A stretch of 64,000 bases of DNA from Opitutales bacterium. GTDB lineage: Bacteria; Verrucomicrobiota; Verrucomicrobiia; Opitutales; JABSRG01. The notes beneath the pieces were generated by a model that worked only from the letters and a program-made list of their open reading frames with translations, made no database searches and had not been told where the DNA came from. Shown in pieces: positions 36,279 to 46,267 of the stretch. The stretch spans positions 1 to 64,000 of the forward strand of contig JANQKZ010000009.1 of NCBI GenBank assembly GCA_028280845.1, written 5' to 3'. The position numbers were made by a program, and so were the translations under genes. Every line of letters starts with the position of its first letter. Position 1 is the first letter of the stretch.

Positions 36279-37052
36279 ATGATGGGAAATAAACCTCACC
36301 CCAATTTCGTCCATCCATTGACTGCGCTCTGCCTCTGCAGCCTGCTCGCCCTCAGCGGGTGTGGAATCCAGCATGCCAATACGGGTCGGACAATCTCAAA
36401 AAATGTAAAGGGGGAAGGCCCGGTCACAAGTCAGAACCGTGCGGTGACCTCCTTCACCAATATCGTGATCGAAGGGCACGGGGACATTGAGGTCACCAAC
36501 GGCCCTTCCTACTCTTTTGTCCTGGAGGGTGCTGAAAACCAGTTTCCCTTTATCATTTCGGAGGTAAGGGAAAATACCCTCTTTATCTCCCCTGTGCAGA
36601 GCCTGAAGTTTAATAAACCCCGGATGAAATATAAAATCTCTGCTCCTGAGATTGAATCCATCTCCAGCCGCGGCTGGTTTACCCTCACCAATACGGGGGG
36701 GGCCCTCAGGGGCACGAACATCGATTTGAAGTTTGAAGGGCAGGGCTCTTACATCCTCACCCTGAACGCCGTAAATGTAAACGCGACGGCTAATGGTGTT
36801 TTGAATGTCGAGCTGACCGGCCTGGCAAAGAACTTGAGGGCCTATGTAGATGCTACGGGATCTTTTGATTCCCAAAACCTCCTGACCGATTATGTTGACG
36901 TCACCTTGAGAGGTACAGGAGATGTTGACGTCTACGCAGGTGAACGCCTGGAAGCCAAAGCGAGCGGCGTAGGAGCCATTGCTTACCGCGGTTCTCCTCG
37001 CGAGGTGATCAAAGATGCGCAGGGGATTGGGCGGATTTACCCCAAACCCTGA
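36279..37052 (+). CDS. GIN-domain lipoprotein (DUF2807)
   Basis: 257 residues: signal with lipobox LSGC at about 25-28, then a GIN/DUF2807 domain of repeated beta strands (FTNIVIEGHGDIEVTNG, IESISSRGWFTLTN, VNVNATANGVLNVEL, VDVTLRGTGDVDVY) forming a beta-solenoid. Found in envelope proteins of many gram-negatives; function unknown. Divergent to dnaK; two adjacent ATGs at 36279 and 36282 make the exact start uncertain by one codon. Confidence 0.8.
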   Translation: MMGNKPHPNFVHPLTALCLCSLLALSGCGIQHANTGRTISKNVKGEGPVTSQNRAVTSFTNIVIEGHGDIEVTNGPSYSFVLEGAENQFPFIISEVRENTLFISPVQSLKFNKPRMKYKISAPEIESISSRGWFTLTNTGGALRGTNIDLKFEGQGSYILTLNAVNVNATANGVLNVELTGLAKNLRAYVDATGSFDSQNLLTDYVDVTLRGTGDVDVYAGERLEAKASGVGAIAYRGSPREVIKDAQGIGRIYPKP

Positions 37053-37071
37053 TTAGTAACTCATCACAGCG

Positions 37072-37365
37072 GTGACCGAGGCTCAGAGGAAAAAAAAGAA
37101 AGAGGTCGATTATGAAGCCCTCAATTCCGGACTCATGCGGATCCCTCGCATGAAAGTCGACATCGCGCGCGATTTACTGGACCTCGGAATCGGGGAAATT
37201 TACGAGCTCGAGGGCCGCTCCCCTGAGATTTTGTTTGAAGAACTCAAAGCCAAGAAAACCAACACTCCCAAGGATCGCCTCCCCTGGTTCCGCATGGCTG
37301 TCTACTATGCAGAAACGCCCCACCCGGAAAATCACCGCCTGCACCCCCAGGCCTGGACGGATTAG
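37072..37365 (+). CDS. Helix-hairpin-helix protein (Cdd1-like)
   Basis: 97 residues, starting with GTG. Contains RIPRMKVDIARDLLDLGIGEIYELEGRSPEILFEEL: a helix-hairpin-helix of the Cdd1/pathogenicity-locus family, followed by PWFRMAVYYAET. These small proteins are widespread and of unknown role; the HhH suggests nucleic-acid binding or a recombination-related contact. Follows the GIN gene by 19 bases. Confidence 0.75.
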   Translation: MTEAQRKKKKEVDYEALNSGLMRIPRMKVDIARDLLDLGIGEIYELEGRSPEILFEELKAKKTNTPKDRLPWFRMAVYYAETPHPENHRLHPQAWTD

Positions 37366-37472
37366 GGGGAATTTTAAACCACTGAATTCCGCTAAAAGAA
37401 ACCCTGAGTTTTACTACCTTTCAGGGGTGAAGACGAAATTGAAATTCTCCGTTTAGCAGTTAGACTGCATGT

Positions 37473-38198
37473 ATGGATCACGATATCGAAATCCCGAAAC
37501 AGGTCCCGGTCATGACCCTGCCCAACACGGTCTTGTTTCCGCAAGCGATCCTTCCCCTCTACATCTTTGAGCCCCGCTATCGCCAAATGCTGAGTGATGT
37601 TCTCGACTCACACCGGATTTTCGTCGTCGCTGGATTGAACCAACAGTTACTCGATGTTTCCCCCGAGCAGGAATTAAAGGCTGCCGGGGGAAAACCGGAG
37701 GATGACTATTTTGAACCCCCCTATGAGATGGCAACCGCAGGGGTAATCCGGGCTTGCCACGAAAATGAGGACGGAACCAGCAACCTCATCATACAGGGGC
37801 TCGTCCGGGTGAAGTTTGAGAGTATTGTAACCGAAACCCCTTACCGGATGGCTGATATCAACCCCCAATACTCGGAGATAGCCAACCCTTCCATCAATCT
37901 GGACCAGGAACGGGAAATCCTGCTCGAGCTGCTGAAGGGAAAACAGGGGCTCGGCGGGGGGGCGCAAAAAGAAATCTTTGGCTTTCTCGAAAAGATTCAC
38001 GACCCGGATATCTTTATCGATCTCGCAGCCTTCTCCCTGGCAGGAACTACCCAGGAGAAGCAAAATTTACTGGAGACCCTCGATACCGACCGCCGATACG
38101 CCACCTTCAAGCAATTGCTCAACCAGGAAATTGATCAACTCAAGCTCTACAAACAGCTTAGAGGCGACTTGAAGGACGATGATATTCTAAATAACTAG
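37473..38198 (+). CDS. Lon-substrate-binding-domain protein
   Basis: 241 residues of the LON N-terminal (substrate-binding) fold without a protease: MTLPNTVLFPQAILPLYIFEPRYRQML, RIFVVAG, ATAGVIRACHENEDGTSNLIIQGL and LRDLAAFSLAGTTQEKQNLLETL-like tail. Such stand-alone LON domains are known in many bacteria and have no defined role; they may bind proteins or act in redox stress. A short hairpin (GCAGT-TAG-ACTGC) sits right before the ATG. Confidence 0.82.
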   Translation: MDHDIEIPKQVPVMTLPNTVLFPQAILPLYIFEPRYRQMLSDVLDSHRIFVVAGLNQQLLDVSPEQELKAAGGKPEDDYFEPPYEMATAGVIRACHENEDGTSNLIIQGLVRVKFESIVTETPYRMADINPQYSEIANPSINLDQEREILLELLKGKQGLGGGAQKEIFGFLEKIHDPDIFIDLAAFSLAGTTQEKQNLLETLDTDRRYATFKQLLNQEIDQLKLYKQLRGDLKDDDILNN

Positions 38199-38297
38199 AC
38201 AGGGCTTAGTGAGGTGCGAAGGGGAACTGTGATGGGATCAATTCCGCTCACCTTCCACCTGCCCCAACTCATATTTCAAATTTCGGACTTCCGTTTC

Positions 38298-39116
38298 TCA
38301 ATCATCATCGTCCTCAAAGAGCTCTTCGATGAGTTCTTCCATGTATTCAAAAGCCCGAGTGGCTGAACGCTCATGATACCGAGCCCCGTCACTGTCGGCA
38401 TACGGATCGGTGAAGGAATGGACGGTGCCTCCAAACACGACGAGTTGCCAATCCTCCGTTTTGGACTCCCGCATTTCCATGTGAAAGCCCTTTACCTGCT
38501 CCCCCGGAACGTAGGGATCTTCCCCTCCATGCAAGACCAGGATCTTGGCCGAGATATCCCCTTCCTGCGCGGGCTGGGGAGAATCGAGGTTACCATGAAA
38601 AGACACCACCGCGGGAATGGCCGCTCCCGTCCGAGCGAGTTCCAACACGGCACCCCCGCCAAAGCAAAAGCCAATCGCAATCATCTTTTCCGGATCGAGT
38701 GCCGCCTCTTCCTCACCATATCCACGGAGAATCTGGTGGGCGTGCTTCACACGGTCGCGTAGCCTCTGCCTGTCCCCCGCCCGCAAGGCTCCGGCTGCTG
38801 CAGCCGCCTCTTGGGCGTTGGTCGGACGGACATCTGTACCATAAACATCAGCGACAAAGACCACATAGTCTTCCCCCGCAATCTTGGCCGCCTTTTCATT
38901 CGCGCGCGCACCTGGCCCCATCCAGTTGGGAACCATTAAAATGCTCACCAGGGTTTCCCCTTTTTCCTCCGCAACTTCCAAGGCCCCTTCGTCGTAAACG
39001 AGGGTCCCCTCAAATACCGTCCCATCCAATTCATAGGGAGCCCGGACAAATACCATCTCCGACCAGACCGGGATGGAGAGAAATGAAGCAACGAGACATA
39101 AGATCAGGATTTTCAT
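38298..39116 (-). CDS. Secreted dienelactone-hydrolase-family protein
   Basis: 272 residues from the ATG at 39116, which begins a Sec signal peptide (KILILCLVASFLSIPVWSE). Dienelactone hydrolase fold with the cysteine nucleophile elbow GFCFGGGAV, catalytic Asp in LVLHGGEDPYVP and His in GTVHSFTDP. Exported hydrolase of unknown substrate; similar secreted members are common in marine Verrucomicrobiota. Convergent with the Lon-domain gene. Confidence 0.85.
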   Translation of the reverse strand: MKILILCLVASFLSIPVWSEMVFVRAPYELDGTVFEGTLVYDEGALEVAEEKGETLVSILMVPNWMGPGARANEKAAKIAGEDYVVFVADVYGTDVRPTNAQEAAAAAGALRAGDRQRLRDRVKHAHQILRGYGEEEAALDPEKMIAIGFCFGGGAVLELARTGAAIPAVVSFHGNLDSPQPAQEGDISAKILVLHGGEDPYVPGEQVKGFHMEMRESKTEDWQLVVFGGTVHSFTDPYADSDGARYHERSATRAFEYMEELIEELFEDDDD

Positions 39117-39395
39117 AACAACGTTACAAGAACCCATGTTCGAATCCTCCCCGAAGTCCAACCCTAAGCCCCATTTATACCCATTTCTCTCGCAGCACGG
39201 CGTGAAACCCGCCAATTCATCCGGAACAAGTGATCAGATGCCGGTTCTCCCATATCCCAGGCCTCAAAATTACTGTAATCCCCTCCTCTCATTCCCAAAC
39301 CCCGGTTTTCCTTTTTCGCTCCCCTTGAGCGATTTTTACTTTCCCGCAACACAGTAAGTCTCGAAAATATCCACTCCTTTAAATACCTAACCACT

Positions 39396-41393
39396 ATGGA
39401 CCTGAAAAAAGATATCCTTCAACAAGCAGCAAATGAGGCGCGTGGACTTGCCATTGATGCTATTCATAAATCTTCCAGCGGACATCTGGGCCTGCCCCTC
39501 GGGTGTGCAGAAATTGGAGCTGTGCTGTTTGGCGGGGGAGGTCTGGACTTTAATCCCTTCAATCCCAGATGGGTGAATCGGGATCGCTTCATTCTCTCGG
39601 CGGGTCACGGAAGTATGTTCCTCTATTCTTGGCTTCACATGGCGGGATATGATGTGTCCCTGGACGATGTGAAGGCTTTCCGTTCCCTTCATAGTAAGAC
39701 GCCGGGCCACCCGGAGTTTGGAGAAACCCCCGGGGTTGAGAGCACCACCGGGCCACTCGGCCAGGGCGTCGGCAACGCTGTCGGCATGGCTCTGTCCGGA
39801 AAAATGCTTCAGGCGCGTTTCAACTCCGAAGACAACCAGCCCTTTAATTACCATGTTGTCTGCCTGGCAGGAGATGGCTGCCTGCAGGAGGGCGTGGCTC
39901 GCGAAGCAGTTGCCTTTGCCGGACACCAGGGGCTCGATAATTTAATCCTCATTTACGATAGCAACGAAGTCACCCTGGATGCCCAGGCGGAAGCCTCCCA
40001 GAGCGAAGACGTGGCTGCGCTCTACACTGCCTTAGGCTGGGACGTGCAAACGATAGACGGCCACGATATGGATGCCATTTCCTCCGCGCTCAACAATGCG
40101 AAATCCGGAAAAGATGGGAAACCTCACCTCATCATCGCAAAGACCGAGATTGGGCGCGGGATCAGTGAGGTCGCGGGAACCTGGAAAGCCCACGGAGAAG
40201 GAGGAGCCAAGTTCGCCGCAGCGGCCCGAAGCAGCTTAGGACTCCCCGAGGAGACATTTTATCTCTCTGAGCAGACCTTGGCTCATTTCCAGGAAGTCGC
40301 GAGGGCCGGCAAAGCAAAGAATACAGCCTGGGACGCAACCTTCGACACTTGGAAAACCGCCAATCCGGAAGCTGCCGCCATCATCGAGGCCGGCTACGCC
40401 AAGGCGCGTCCCTCAGCCGATGAGCTCTTCGCAGTAATCCCCGAATTCGACCCGGAGAAGGCGGTTGCAACCCGTGCGGCCGGCGGGTCTGCCATGACCG
40501 CACTTGTGGATAAGCTACCCCTCATGGTTAGCGGTAGTGCAGACCTGCATGGATCCACCAAAAATTACCTGAAAGGGGCCGGTGATGACTTCACCCGGGA
40601 AAATCAGGCCGGACGCAATATACGGTTCGGAATTCGCGAGCATGCCATGGGCGCTATTGTGAACGGCATGGGCTATGAAGGACTTTTTCTCGCCAGTGGG
40701 GCAACTTTTTTCACATTTTCCGACTATATGCGGCCCAGCGTTCGCCTCAGCGCGCTAGCTAAACTTCCCGTCATGTGGTACTGGACCCATGATTCGGTCG
40801 GCGTAGGTGAGGATGGTCCTACCCATCAACCGGTTGAACATGTATCCGCCTGCCGTGCCATCCCCGGACTGGACATGATTCGTCCTGGCGATGTTGAGGA
40901 AACTGCTGGCGCCATTGTGGCAGCCATGATGAAAACCGATGGGCCGACCGGCCTGGTCCTTTCCCGTCAGAATCTGCCTGTCTTGTCCCAGATTCCTGTG
41001 AGTATCCGCCGTGAAGGGGTCCTGAAGGGAGGCTACGTCGCCATTAAAGAAACCGGGGACCTGGATACCATCATTCTTTCCTGCGGCAGTGAGTTACACA
41101 TCGCGATCGCTGCTGCCGAAAAGCTCGGCGATGGCATACGGGTAGTCTCCATGCCTTCCATGGAAATCTTTGAGCGGCAATCCGAGGAATATAAGGAAGA
41201 AGTCCTTCCACCCTCCATCCGGAAACGGATCGCCGTCGAAGCAGGCGTCGGCCAAAGCTGGTATAAATACATCGGCTTGGATGGTGTCATGGTCGGTGTA
41301 GAGCAATTTGGCCTCAGCGCCCCCGGAGGACAGATCTACGAAGCACTCGGCCTGACCCCGGATAAGGTCGTCGAGGCAGTCCAAGGACTGTAG
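39396..41393 (+). CDS. tkt: Transketolase
   Basis: Thiamine-diphosphate enzyme of the pentose-phosphate pathway. 665 residues, normal. TPP site [20 protein letters not shown] and DSNEVTLD at about 160-195; pyrimidine domain with [18 protein letters not shown] (430-450) and [18 protein letters not shown]-terminal domain with [12 protein letters not shown]. Upstream leader AT-rich, convergent region downstream carries two hairpins. Confidence 0.97.
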   Translation: MDLKKDILQQAANEARGLAIDAIHKSSSGHLGLPLGCAEIGAVLFGGGGLDFNPFNPRWVNRDRFILSAGHGSMFLYSWLHMAGYDVSLDDVKAFRSLHSKTPGHPEFGETPGVESTTGPLGQGVGNAVGMALSGKMLQARFNSEDNQPFNYHVVCLAGDGCLQEGVAREAVAFAGHQGLDNLILIYDSNEVTLDAQAEASQSEDVAALYTALGWDVQTIDGHDMDAISSALNNAKSGKDGKPHLIIAKTEIGRGISEVAGTWKAHGEGGAKFAAAARSSLGLPEETFYLSEQTLAHFQEVARAGKAKNTAWDATFDTWKTANPEAAAIIEAGYAKARPSADELFAVIPEFDPEKAVATRAAGGSAMTALVDKLPLMVSGSADLHGSTKNYLKGAGDDFTRENQAGRNIRFGIREHAMGAIVNGMGYEGLFLASGATFFTFSDYMRPSVRLSALAKLPVMWYWTHDSVGVGEDGPTHQPVEHVSACRAIPGLDMIRPGDVEETAGAIVAAMMKTDGPTGLVLSRQNLPVLSQIPVSIRREGVLKGGYVAIKETGDLDTIILSCGSELHIAIAAAEKLGDGIRVVSMPSMEIFERQSEEYKEEVLPPSIRKRIAVEAGVGQSWYKYIGLDGVMVGVEQFGLSAPGGQIYEALGLTPDKVVEAVQGL

Positions 41394-41480
41394 GCATCTC
41401 AATGCCCCCTCAGACAACGCTGTAATCCACTCACGATACGGGATGCCTATAGCGTAATGTCCTCGAGTTGTCCGCTTGAC

Positions 41481-41587
41481 CCAAAGCCGACCCGAGATAC
41501 GGGTGGAGCGCTTTGGTCCGTCGAGAGCTATCTGCAGTGAACATGGCCCTCCCTTCTCGCCCATAGCTGCTTACCCATCCAGCTGGG
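41481..41587. other. Structured non-coding stretch after tkt with two hairpins
   Basis: The gap 41394-41683 holds no convincing ORF. CCAAAGC (41481-41487) pairs with GCTTTGG (41510-41516), with ACCCG (41490-41494) and CGGGT (41500-41504) inside it; a second stem is ACCCA (41572-41576) with TGGGT (41583-41587). It may be a 3' mRNA structure, a terminator without T-run, or an RNA gene fragment. Identity unknown. Confidence 0.3.
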
Positions 41588-41683
41588 TCAATTGAGCGCA
41601 TGGTGGACAGCTTGGGAATGGACTCGGAACCCCCTTAAGGAGTCACCAGGAAAATCTCAACCACCCCAACGCCACTCTCCTGC

Positions 41684-43513
41684 TCAGTACCCCTTCCATG
41701 CATCATCTCGAAAACTGTAAAAGTAACGCGGCCCGGAACTCCCCTTAAAGTAATACAACCAATTACTCTCGGTATCACTGAACAGGTAGGGGTAAACGAA
41801 TTCACTCGTCCATAACCAGCCAAGCCTTTCATCGAAGAACCACATCGGCCGGGTCCCCCGTTGCAGGCTGTAGATCCAGCCATGCTCAGCATGATACACC
41901 CAGGGATAGTTAGAATCCTCAATCAGACCCAACCAGGGTTGAAACCGCCAGGTCCCACCCACCGGTTCAAAGCGCTCCCATTGGTATTCATAGAATGTCC
42001 CCGCATACGGCTCGGGGTCAGTTCCCCGGCCATCTACCCATATCGGGACTGCCGGTAGATCCGGACCCAGAGCAGGCACCATTGCTTGATAGTCGCCTAG
42101 CATCCGTCCACGGCTGGTCAACGGGCTAAGTGAAATATCGGTGGACTGGTCGGTCAGACGAATATCCGAAGACCAGGTCTCCCCTTCATCGGTCGATTCA
42201 GACAAATAAATGTCCACGAACCGGAATTCAGTTCCGGGGTCATTCCGTGTGTCATAAAACATGACCAACACCTGGCCACTCCCAGGCGAAACAGCCACTG
42301 CGGGATTGAAGGTATAGATATTGGGACTATTCGGGATTTCCGAGACCCGGACAGGCTGAGTCCAGGCCAGCCCTTTATCATCCGACCGCATTAAGAAAAT
42401 CCCGGGGAAGCCTGACTCCAGACCTTGGTATGCCACATACAAAGTATCACTGAAGGGATCGATGGTAGCATTGGGTAAAATAAATCCGTCTCTAACATTA
42501 GGCACATCCAGCTGATTTATAACCTGAAAAGCCTGGGGACCATTGTATGACTCACCCCCATCTGGAGAGTGATTGATCCACAATGTACTGGAGTTATAGT
42601 CATAATATACGACGGATAGACTGCCATCGGCATGGAACAAGGGAAGCGATCCTTGCGCGCCCTGGTTTAGGGTCGATACCAGCAGAGGAGCGGACCAGGT
42701 CAACCCTCCGTCATCGCTGAAGGTGGAATAAATCGGGGAAATGGACTGATTCCGGTTGGCCACCGCAAACAGGGTCCAGGTAACCACGAGCCGACCCGCG
42801 GTCGGAGAGCCGGATAGTCCATTGGCTACAATCCAGTTTTTGTCCACGAAATCCCCTGGCACACTCGGAGATACCGCGACAACCGGATCACTCCAACTTC
42901 GTCCACCGTCAGCTGATCGGGAGACTACGATTTCAGCGGGAATCCCCTGGTTACCGGAATTGATTCCCAGTGTGTTTAAATAGAGGATCCCCCTATGATC
43001 GATGGCGGCAACGGGGTCTGAAGCCCGATCGTACAGGCCCCCATCAGCCGTGGTTAAACTCGGGATGATCGATCGCTCCCAGGTAAGCCCACCGTCCCGA
43101 CTGATGCCATAGCCACATGTGACCGCTCCTCCATCGGTAAATCGCCCATCCTGCCAGGTGCCCAATAAGAAATACGGATCGAGTGGACTGCGTATAAGGT
43201 GAGGCTCCGCCTGGGCCCGCATATTGAGCGGTAACACCGGATCGTCATCTCCGATCAAAACGTTGGGTCCGATCCGAATGTCAATCAGTGGATCTCCGGT
43301 CAAATGAGCAGATAGATCCATGGCCTTCGCCCTCTTGGAGTTCCCGGGTTGAATAAAATCGGTCCCAGCGAAAAGTGCCGCATAGGCGCCGGATGACACC
43401 CACTTGGAGGCCTCGCCACGGAGCGCATCTGGCAACGCCTCCATCTCCGGGACCGATCGAGGCGGCTCAGTTAAGCCGGAAACCATGAGAGGAAAAAGAA
43501 AAAAGAACCGCAT
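41684..43513 (-). CDS. Secreted Asp-box (sialidase/BNR-like) protein with Trp-rich C-terminal repeats
   Basis: 609 residues. Signal-like N-terminus (MRFFFLFPLMVSGLTEPP). Several BNR/Asp-box copies (S-x-D-G-G-x-T-W: SRDGGLTWE, SADGGRSWS, SDDGGLTWS, SPDGGESYN, STDEGETWS) form a beta-propeller as in sialidases and exo-glycosidases. Catalytic Arg triad/FRIP was not found, so it need not be a sialidase. Residues about 520-609 carry tandem W/Y-rich units (WLGLIEDSNYPWVYHAEHGW, then a second and third of similar size: DERLGWLWTSEFVYPYLFSD and WLYYFKGSSGPRYFYSF), resembling a domain seen on secreted proteins of Opitutae. Probably a cell-surface polysaccharide-binding protein. Confidence 0.75.
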   Translation of the reverse strand: MRFFFLFPLMVSGLTEPPRSVPEMEALPDALRGEASKWVSSGAYAALFAGTDFIQPGNSKRAKAMDLSAHLTGDPLIDIRIGPNVLIGDDDPVLPLNMRAQAEPHLIRSPLDPYFLLGTWQDGRFTDGGAVTCGYGISRDGGLTWERSIIPSLTTADGGLYDRASDPVAAIDHRGILYLNTLGINSGNQGIPAEIVVSRSADGGRSWSDPVVAVSPSVPGDFVDKNWIVANGLSGSPTAGRLVVTWTLFAVANRNQSISPIYSTFSDDGGLTWSAPLLVSTLNQGAQGSLPLFHADGSLSVVYYDYNSSTLWINHSPDGGESYNGPQAFQVINQLDVPNVRDGFILPNATIDPFSDTLYVAYQGLESGFPGIFLMRSDDKGLAWTQPVRVSEIPNSPNIYTFNPAVAVSPGSGQVLVMFYDTRNDPGTEFRFVDIYLSESTDEGETWSSDIRLTDQSTDISLSPLTSRGRMLGDYQAMVPALGPDLPAVPIWVDGRGTDPEPYAGTFYEYQWERFEPVGGTWRFQPWLGLIEDSNYPWVYHAEHGWIYSLQRGTRPMWFFDERLGWLWTSEFVYPYLFSDTESNWLYYFKGSSGPRYFYSFRDDAWKGY

Positions 43514-43692
43514 AGAGATTACCTGTAACGAATCGGCGCTTCACCGGCCACCCTTTCTTCCTTCTCCTCCTCCTCCATCATCTTTTCCTGCATCACAAGC
43601 TATATGGGCTCTTCCTGCGGACAGTCAACGAAAGCGGAAGAAGGTTTGCCCCCCGATCAAAACCTATGAACACCCCGATCCTGACGAAAAAA

Positions 43693-45966
43693 CTAAAGCA
43701 AGTTCATCGGATCTACATCCAACACTTCCTCTACGTCCGGATCCCACTTGAAATCTTTCCGCAACTGATCAAGTAAGGGGACGACTTTGGTGACTGACTT
43801 CACAAAGTACCATAAATGGAAGCGATAATTCTCCTTCACCTTTTCCAGAGGTGCGGGGGAGGGTCCACGAATTTCAGCCAATTCCCCAAGGGCTTGCTCG
43901 GCTTCCCGGGCAAAGTGCTCGGAAAAGAAAGCCACTTTCTCTGGATTTTTCCCCCGAATAATATGCCGGATTAAATGCCGAAAAGGAGGATAGTGATATT
44001 CCTGGCGTTGGGCCAATTCTTCTTCCAGAAAGCCTTCAAAGTCTCCTTGCCGGGCAAAAAGGATTGGCCCGCTATGAGGATTGAAGGTCTGGATAACCAC
44101 CTCACCATGTCCATCCCCGCGTCCAGCCCGACCGGCCACCTGCACCATGAGCTGGAAGGTTCGCTCAGCTGCACGAAAATCGGGCAAGTGCATCGAAACA
44201 TCGGCATCCACCAATCCCACCAGGGTCACATTGGGAAAATCCAATCCCTTCGCGATCATCTGTGTTCCTATCAGAATATCGATATGCCCCAGCCGGAAGT
44301 CAGAAAGGATTTTTCGAAACAGGTTCTTCTTCGTCATAACGTCCGCATCCATCCGTACCACTCGGGCCTGGGGAAAGAGGGCCCGAACCACGCTCTCAAT
44401 TCGCTGCGTGCCCGTGCCTCGCTTGCGTAGCGCGGTGGACCCGCAACTCGGGCACCGCATTGGGGCAGGTTCAGTGTGCCCACTCAGGTGACATTTGAGT
44501 GTATTGTCAGATTGATGAAAGGTCAGGGTGACACTGCTGTTCGGCGACTCGGCTACCCACCCGCATTCCATGCATAGTAAGCTGGTCGCAAATCCGCGCC
44601 GATTGAGAAACAGGATGGTCTGCTCTTTTCGCTCAAGGCGGTCGCGCATCAGCTCAACTAACATCCGGCTGAAAACGACCGGGCCTTTATTCTTCTCCCG
44701 GTTACGGATAAACTCTTCCCGCATGTCCACGACATGCATGGTCGGCAATTTCCGGTCGTCGATGCGCCGAGGCATGACATCCAGCGCATAGCGTCCGCGA
44801 TAAGCATTATACAGAGTCTCCAGAGAAGGCGTGGCAGATCCCAGGATACACACCGCATTACACAGCTTGGCCCGATAGACGGCCACATCCCGACCATGGT
44901 AGCGAGGAGTCTCTTCCTGCTTGTAGGCGGGCTCGTGTTCTTCGTCTACGATGATCAATTGTAAATCAGGGATCGGAGCAAATACCGCTGACCGCGCACC
45001 CACCACCACCCTGGCCTCCCGATTTACCAGGGCTTGCCATGCATCAAATCGCTCCCCCTCGGATAAAAGACTGTGCCACACGACTGTCTGAATACCGTCT
45101 TTTTCTAATCGAGCACGGAGTCGCCCCACCGTCTGCGGAGCCAAAGCTACTTCGGGGACCAGAAAAAGAACACCCCCTCCCCGGTTCAACACCTGCTCCA
45201 TCGCCTGAAGGTAAACCTCGGTCTTTCCCGAGCCTGTTACGCCATGTAACAGACGTACTTGAAAAGCGGAATGCTCCAGGCTCCCCCGAATGCGCCTGAG
45301 GGCCTGGGCCTGGTCATCCGTCAATTCAAACCGTTGAGCCCCGATTTGCTCGTTACTCCCGAACAAATCACGGTACACCTCCCGGGATTGCAGCTGAGTT
45401 TCTTCCACTAACCACCCAGCCTCGATCAGACGATTAATGGAACCAGACCCTACTTTTATGCGAGTTTGAAGAACGGAGCGGTCAACCGATCGGGTCTGCA
45501 TTTCAAGGAAAGCCAGAACCTCATACTGACGGGGGGCTCGGCGTTGCAGCTTTTCACGATCTGCTTCTTTCATGACTTTATCTGACCGGGAAAGATAATG
45601 CTTCACCTGAGGCCGAACACCACGCCTGACCGGTCCAGGTATCATTGTTTCCAATACAGACTCCATCGAGACAGCATAATAATCCTGCATCCATCGAGCT
45701 AGGGACAGCAGATCCTCAGTCAACGCAGGCCGGGAATTTAATACCTCCTGAATATGCTTGATACGAATCCCGGGCACCACTTGATCCGTCCCTTCACGGG
45801 ATACCACTCCCAACTCATATCGGTTCCGCAGGGGAATTCGCACGAGATGCCCTACGCGCAACGGTGTATCCACCCCCGGCGGAGCTTTATAAACCAGGGC
45901 TTCTCGCAATCGAGAACCCCCAGCCAGGGGAAGCACCTCCATCAACTGTTCCTGCACTATACTCAA
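43693..45966 (-). CDS. priA: Primosomal helicase PriA with reduced zinc domain
   Basis: Restarts stalled replication forks. 757 residues: N-terminal 3'-binding domain, Walker A GVTGSGKTEVY (about 242-252), DEEH (341-344), SATPS helicase motif, and motif GTQMIAKGLDFPNVTLVG. The zinc region at 465-508 keeps CMECG (465, 468), C492 and the PSCG pair (505, 508), but the second pair is SPNS (474/477) and the partner of C492 is Ser495: three of the eight ligands are Ser. So one of the two zinc sites of PriA should be absent. Otherwise complete. Next to a secreted Asp-box gene on the same strand. Confidence 0.92.
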   Translation of the reverse strand: MSIVQEQLMEVLPLAGGSRLREALVYKAPPGVDTPLRVGHLVRIPLRNRYELGVVSREGTDQVVPGIRIKHIQEVLNSRPALTEDLLSLARWMQDYYAVSMESVLETMIPGPVRRGVRPQVKHYLSRSDKVMKEADREKLQRRAPRQYEVLAFLEMQTRSVDRSVLQTRIKVGSGSINRLIEAGWLVEETQLQSREVYRDLFGSNEQIGAQRFELTDDQAQALRRIRGSLEHSAFQVRLLHGVTGSGKTEVYLQAMEQVLNRGGGVLFLVPEVALAPQTVGRLRARLEKDGIQTVVWHSLLSEGERFDAWQALVNREARVVVGARSAVFAPIPDLQLIIVDEEHEPAYKQEETPRYHGRDVAVYRAKLCNAVCILGSATPSLETLYNAYRGRYALDVMPRRIDDRKLPTMHVVDMREEFIRNREKNKGPVVFSRMLVELMRDRLERKEQTILFLNRRGFATSLLCMECGWVAESPNSSVTLTFHQSDNTLKCHLSGHTEPAPMRCPSCGSTALRKRGTGTQRIESVVRALFPQARVVRMDADVMTKKNLFRKILSDFRLGHIDILIGTQMIAKGLDFPNVTLVGLVDADVSMHLPDFRAAERTFQLMVQVAGRAGRGDGHGEVVIQTFNPHSGPILFARQGDFEGFLEEELAQRQEYHYPPFRHLIRHIIRGKNPEKVAFFSEHFAREAEQALGELAEIRGPSPAPLEKVKENYRFHLWYFVKSVTKVVPLLDQLRKDFKWDPDVEEVLDVDPMNLL

Positions 45967-46267
45967 TTAAATTATCCTGCCCCACCCCCCTTCCCTATGG
46001 CAAGCCGCAGATTCCCATGCCCCCTTTTTCCCTGAGCAGTCAATAGCCACTTAAAGCCGACTTCGACTCGATTCGGTTTCTTGAGTAAACCCAGATCTCA
46101 CTTCCCATCGTTCATCCCTGTCCCGTCGCCCTCCGTGACATTCAGGTGAAATCAAAAATCTCACTTGCCTCTTGGCCGACTTTTTCTCATGTTATTCACA
46201 ATGCTTCGTTTGATCTGGAACGCCTATTCTACGGCCACGGTGGCCGACAGGGCTTCTTTCGCTAAAA
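45967..46267. other. Divergent intergenic gap between priA and nadD
   Basis: 301 bases without a gene. Rich in CCCCTT runs near priA. A palindrome GGCCAC-G-GTGGCC (46235-46247) lies 20 bases before nadD; it may be a hairpin in its leader. No convincing promoter hexamers were picked out. Confidence 0.35.
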
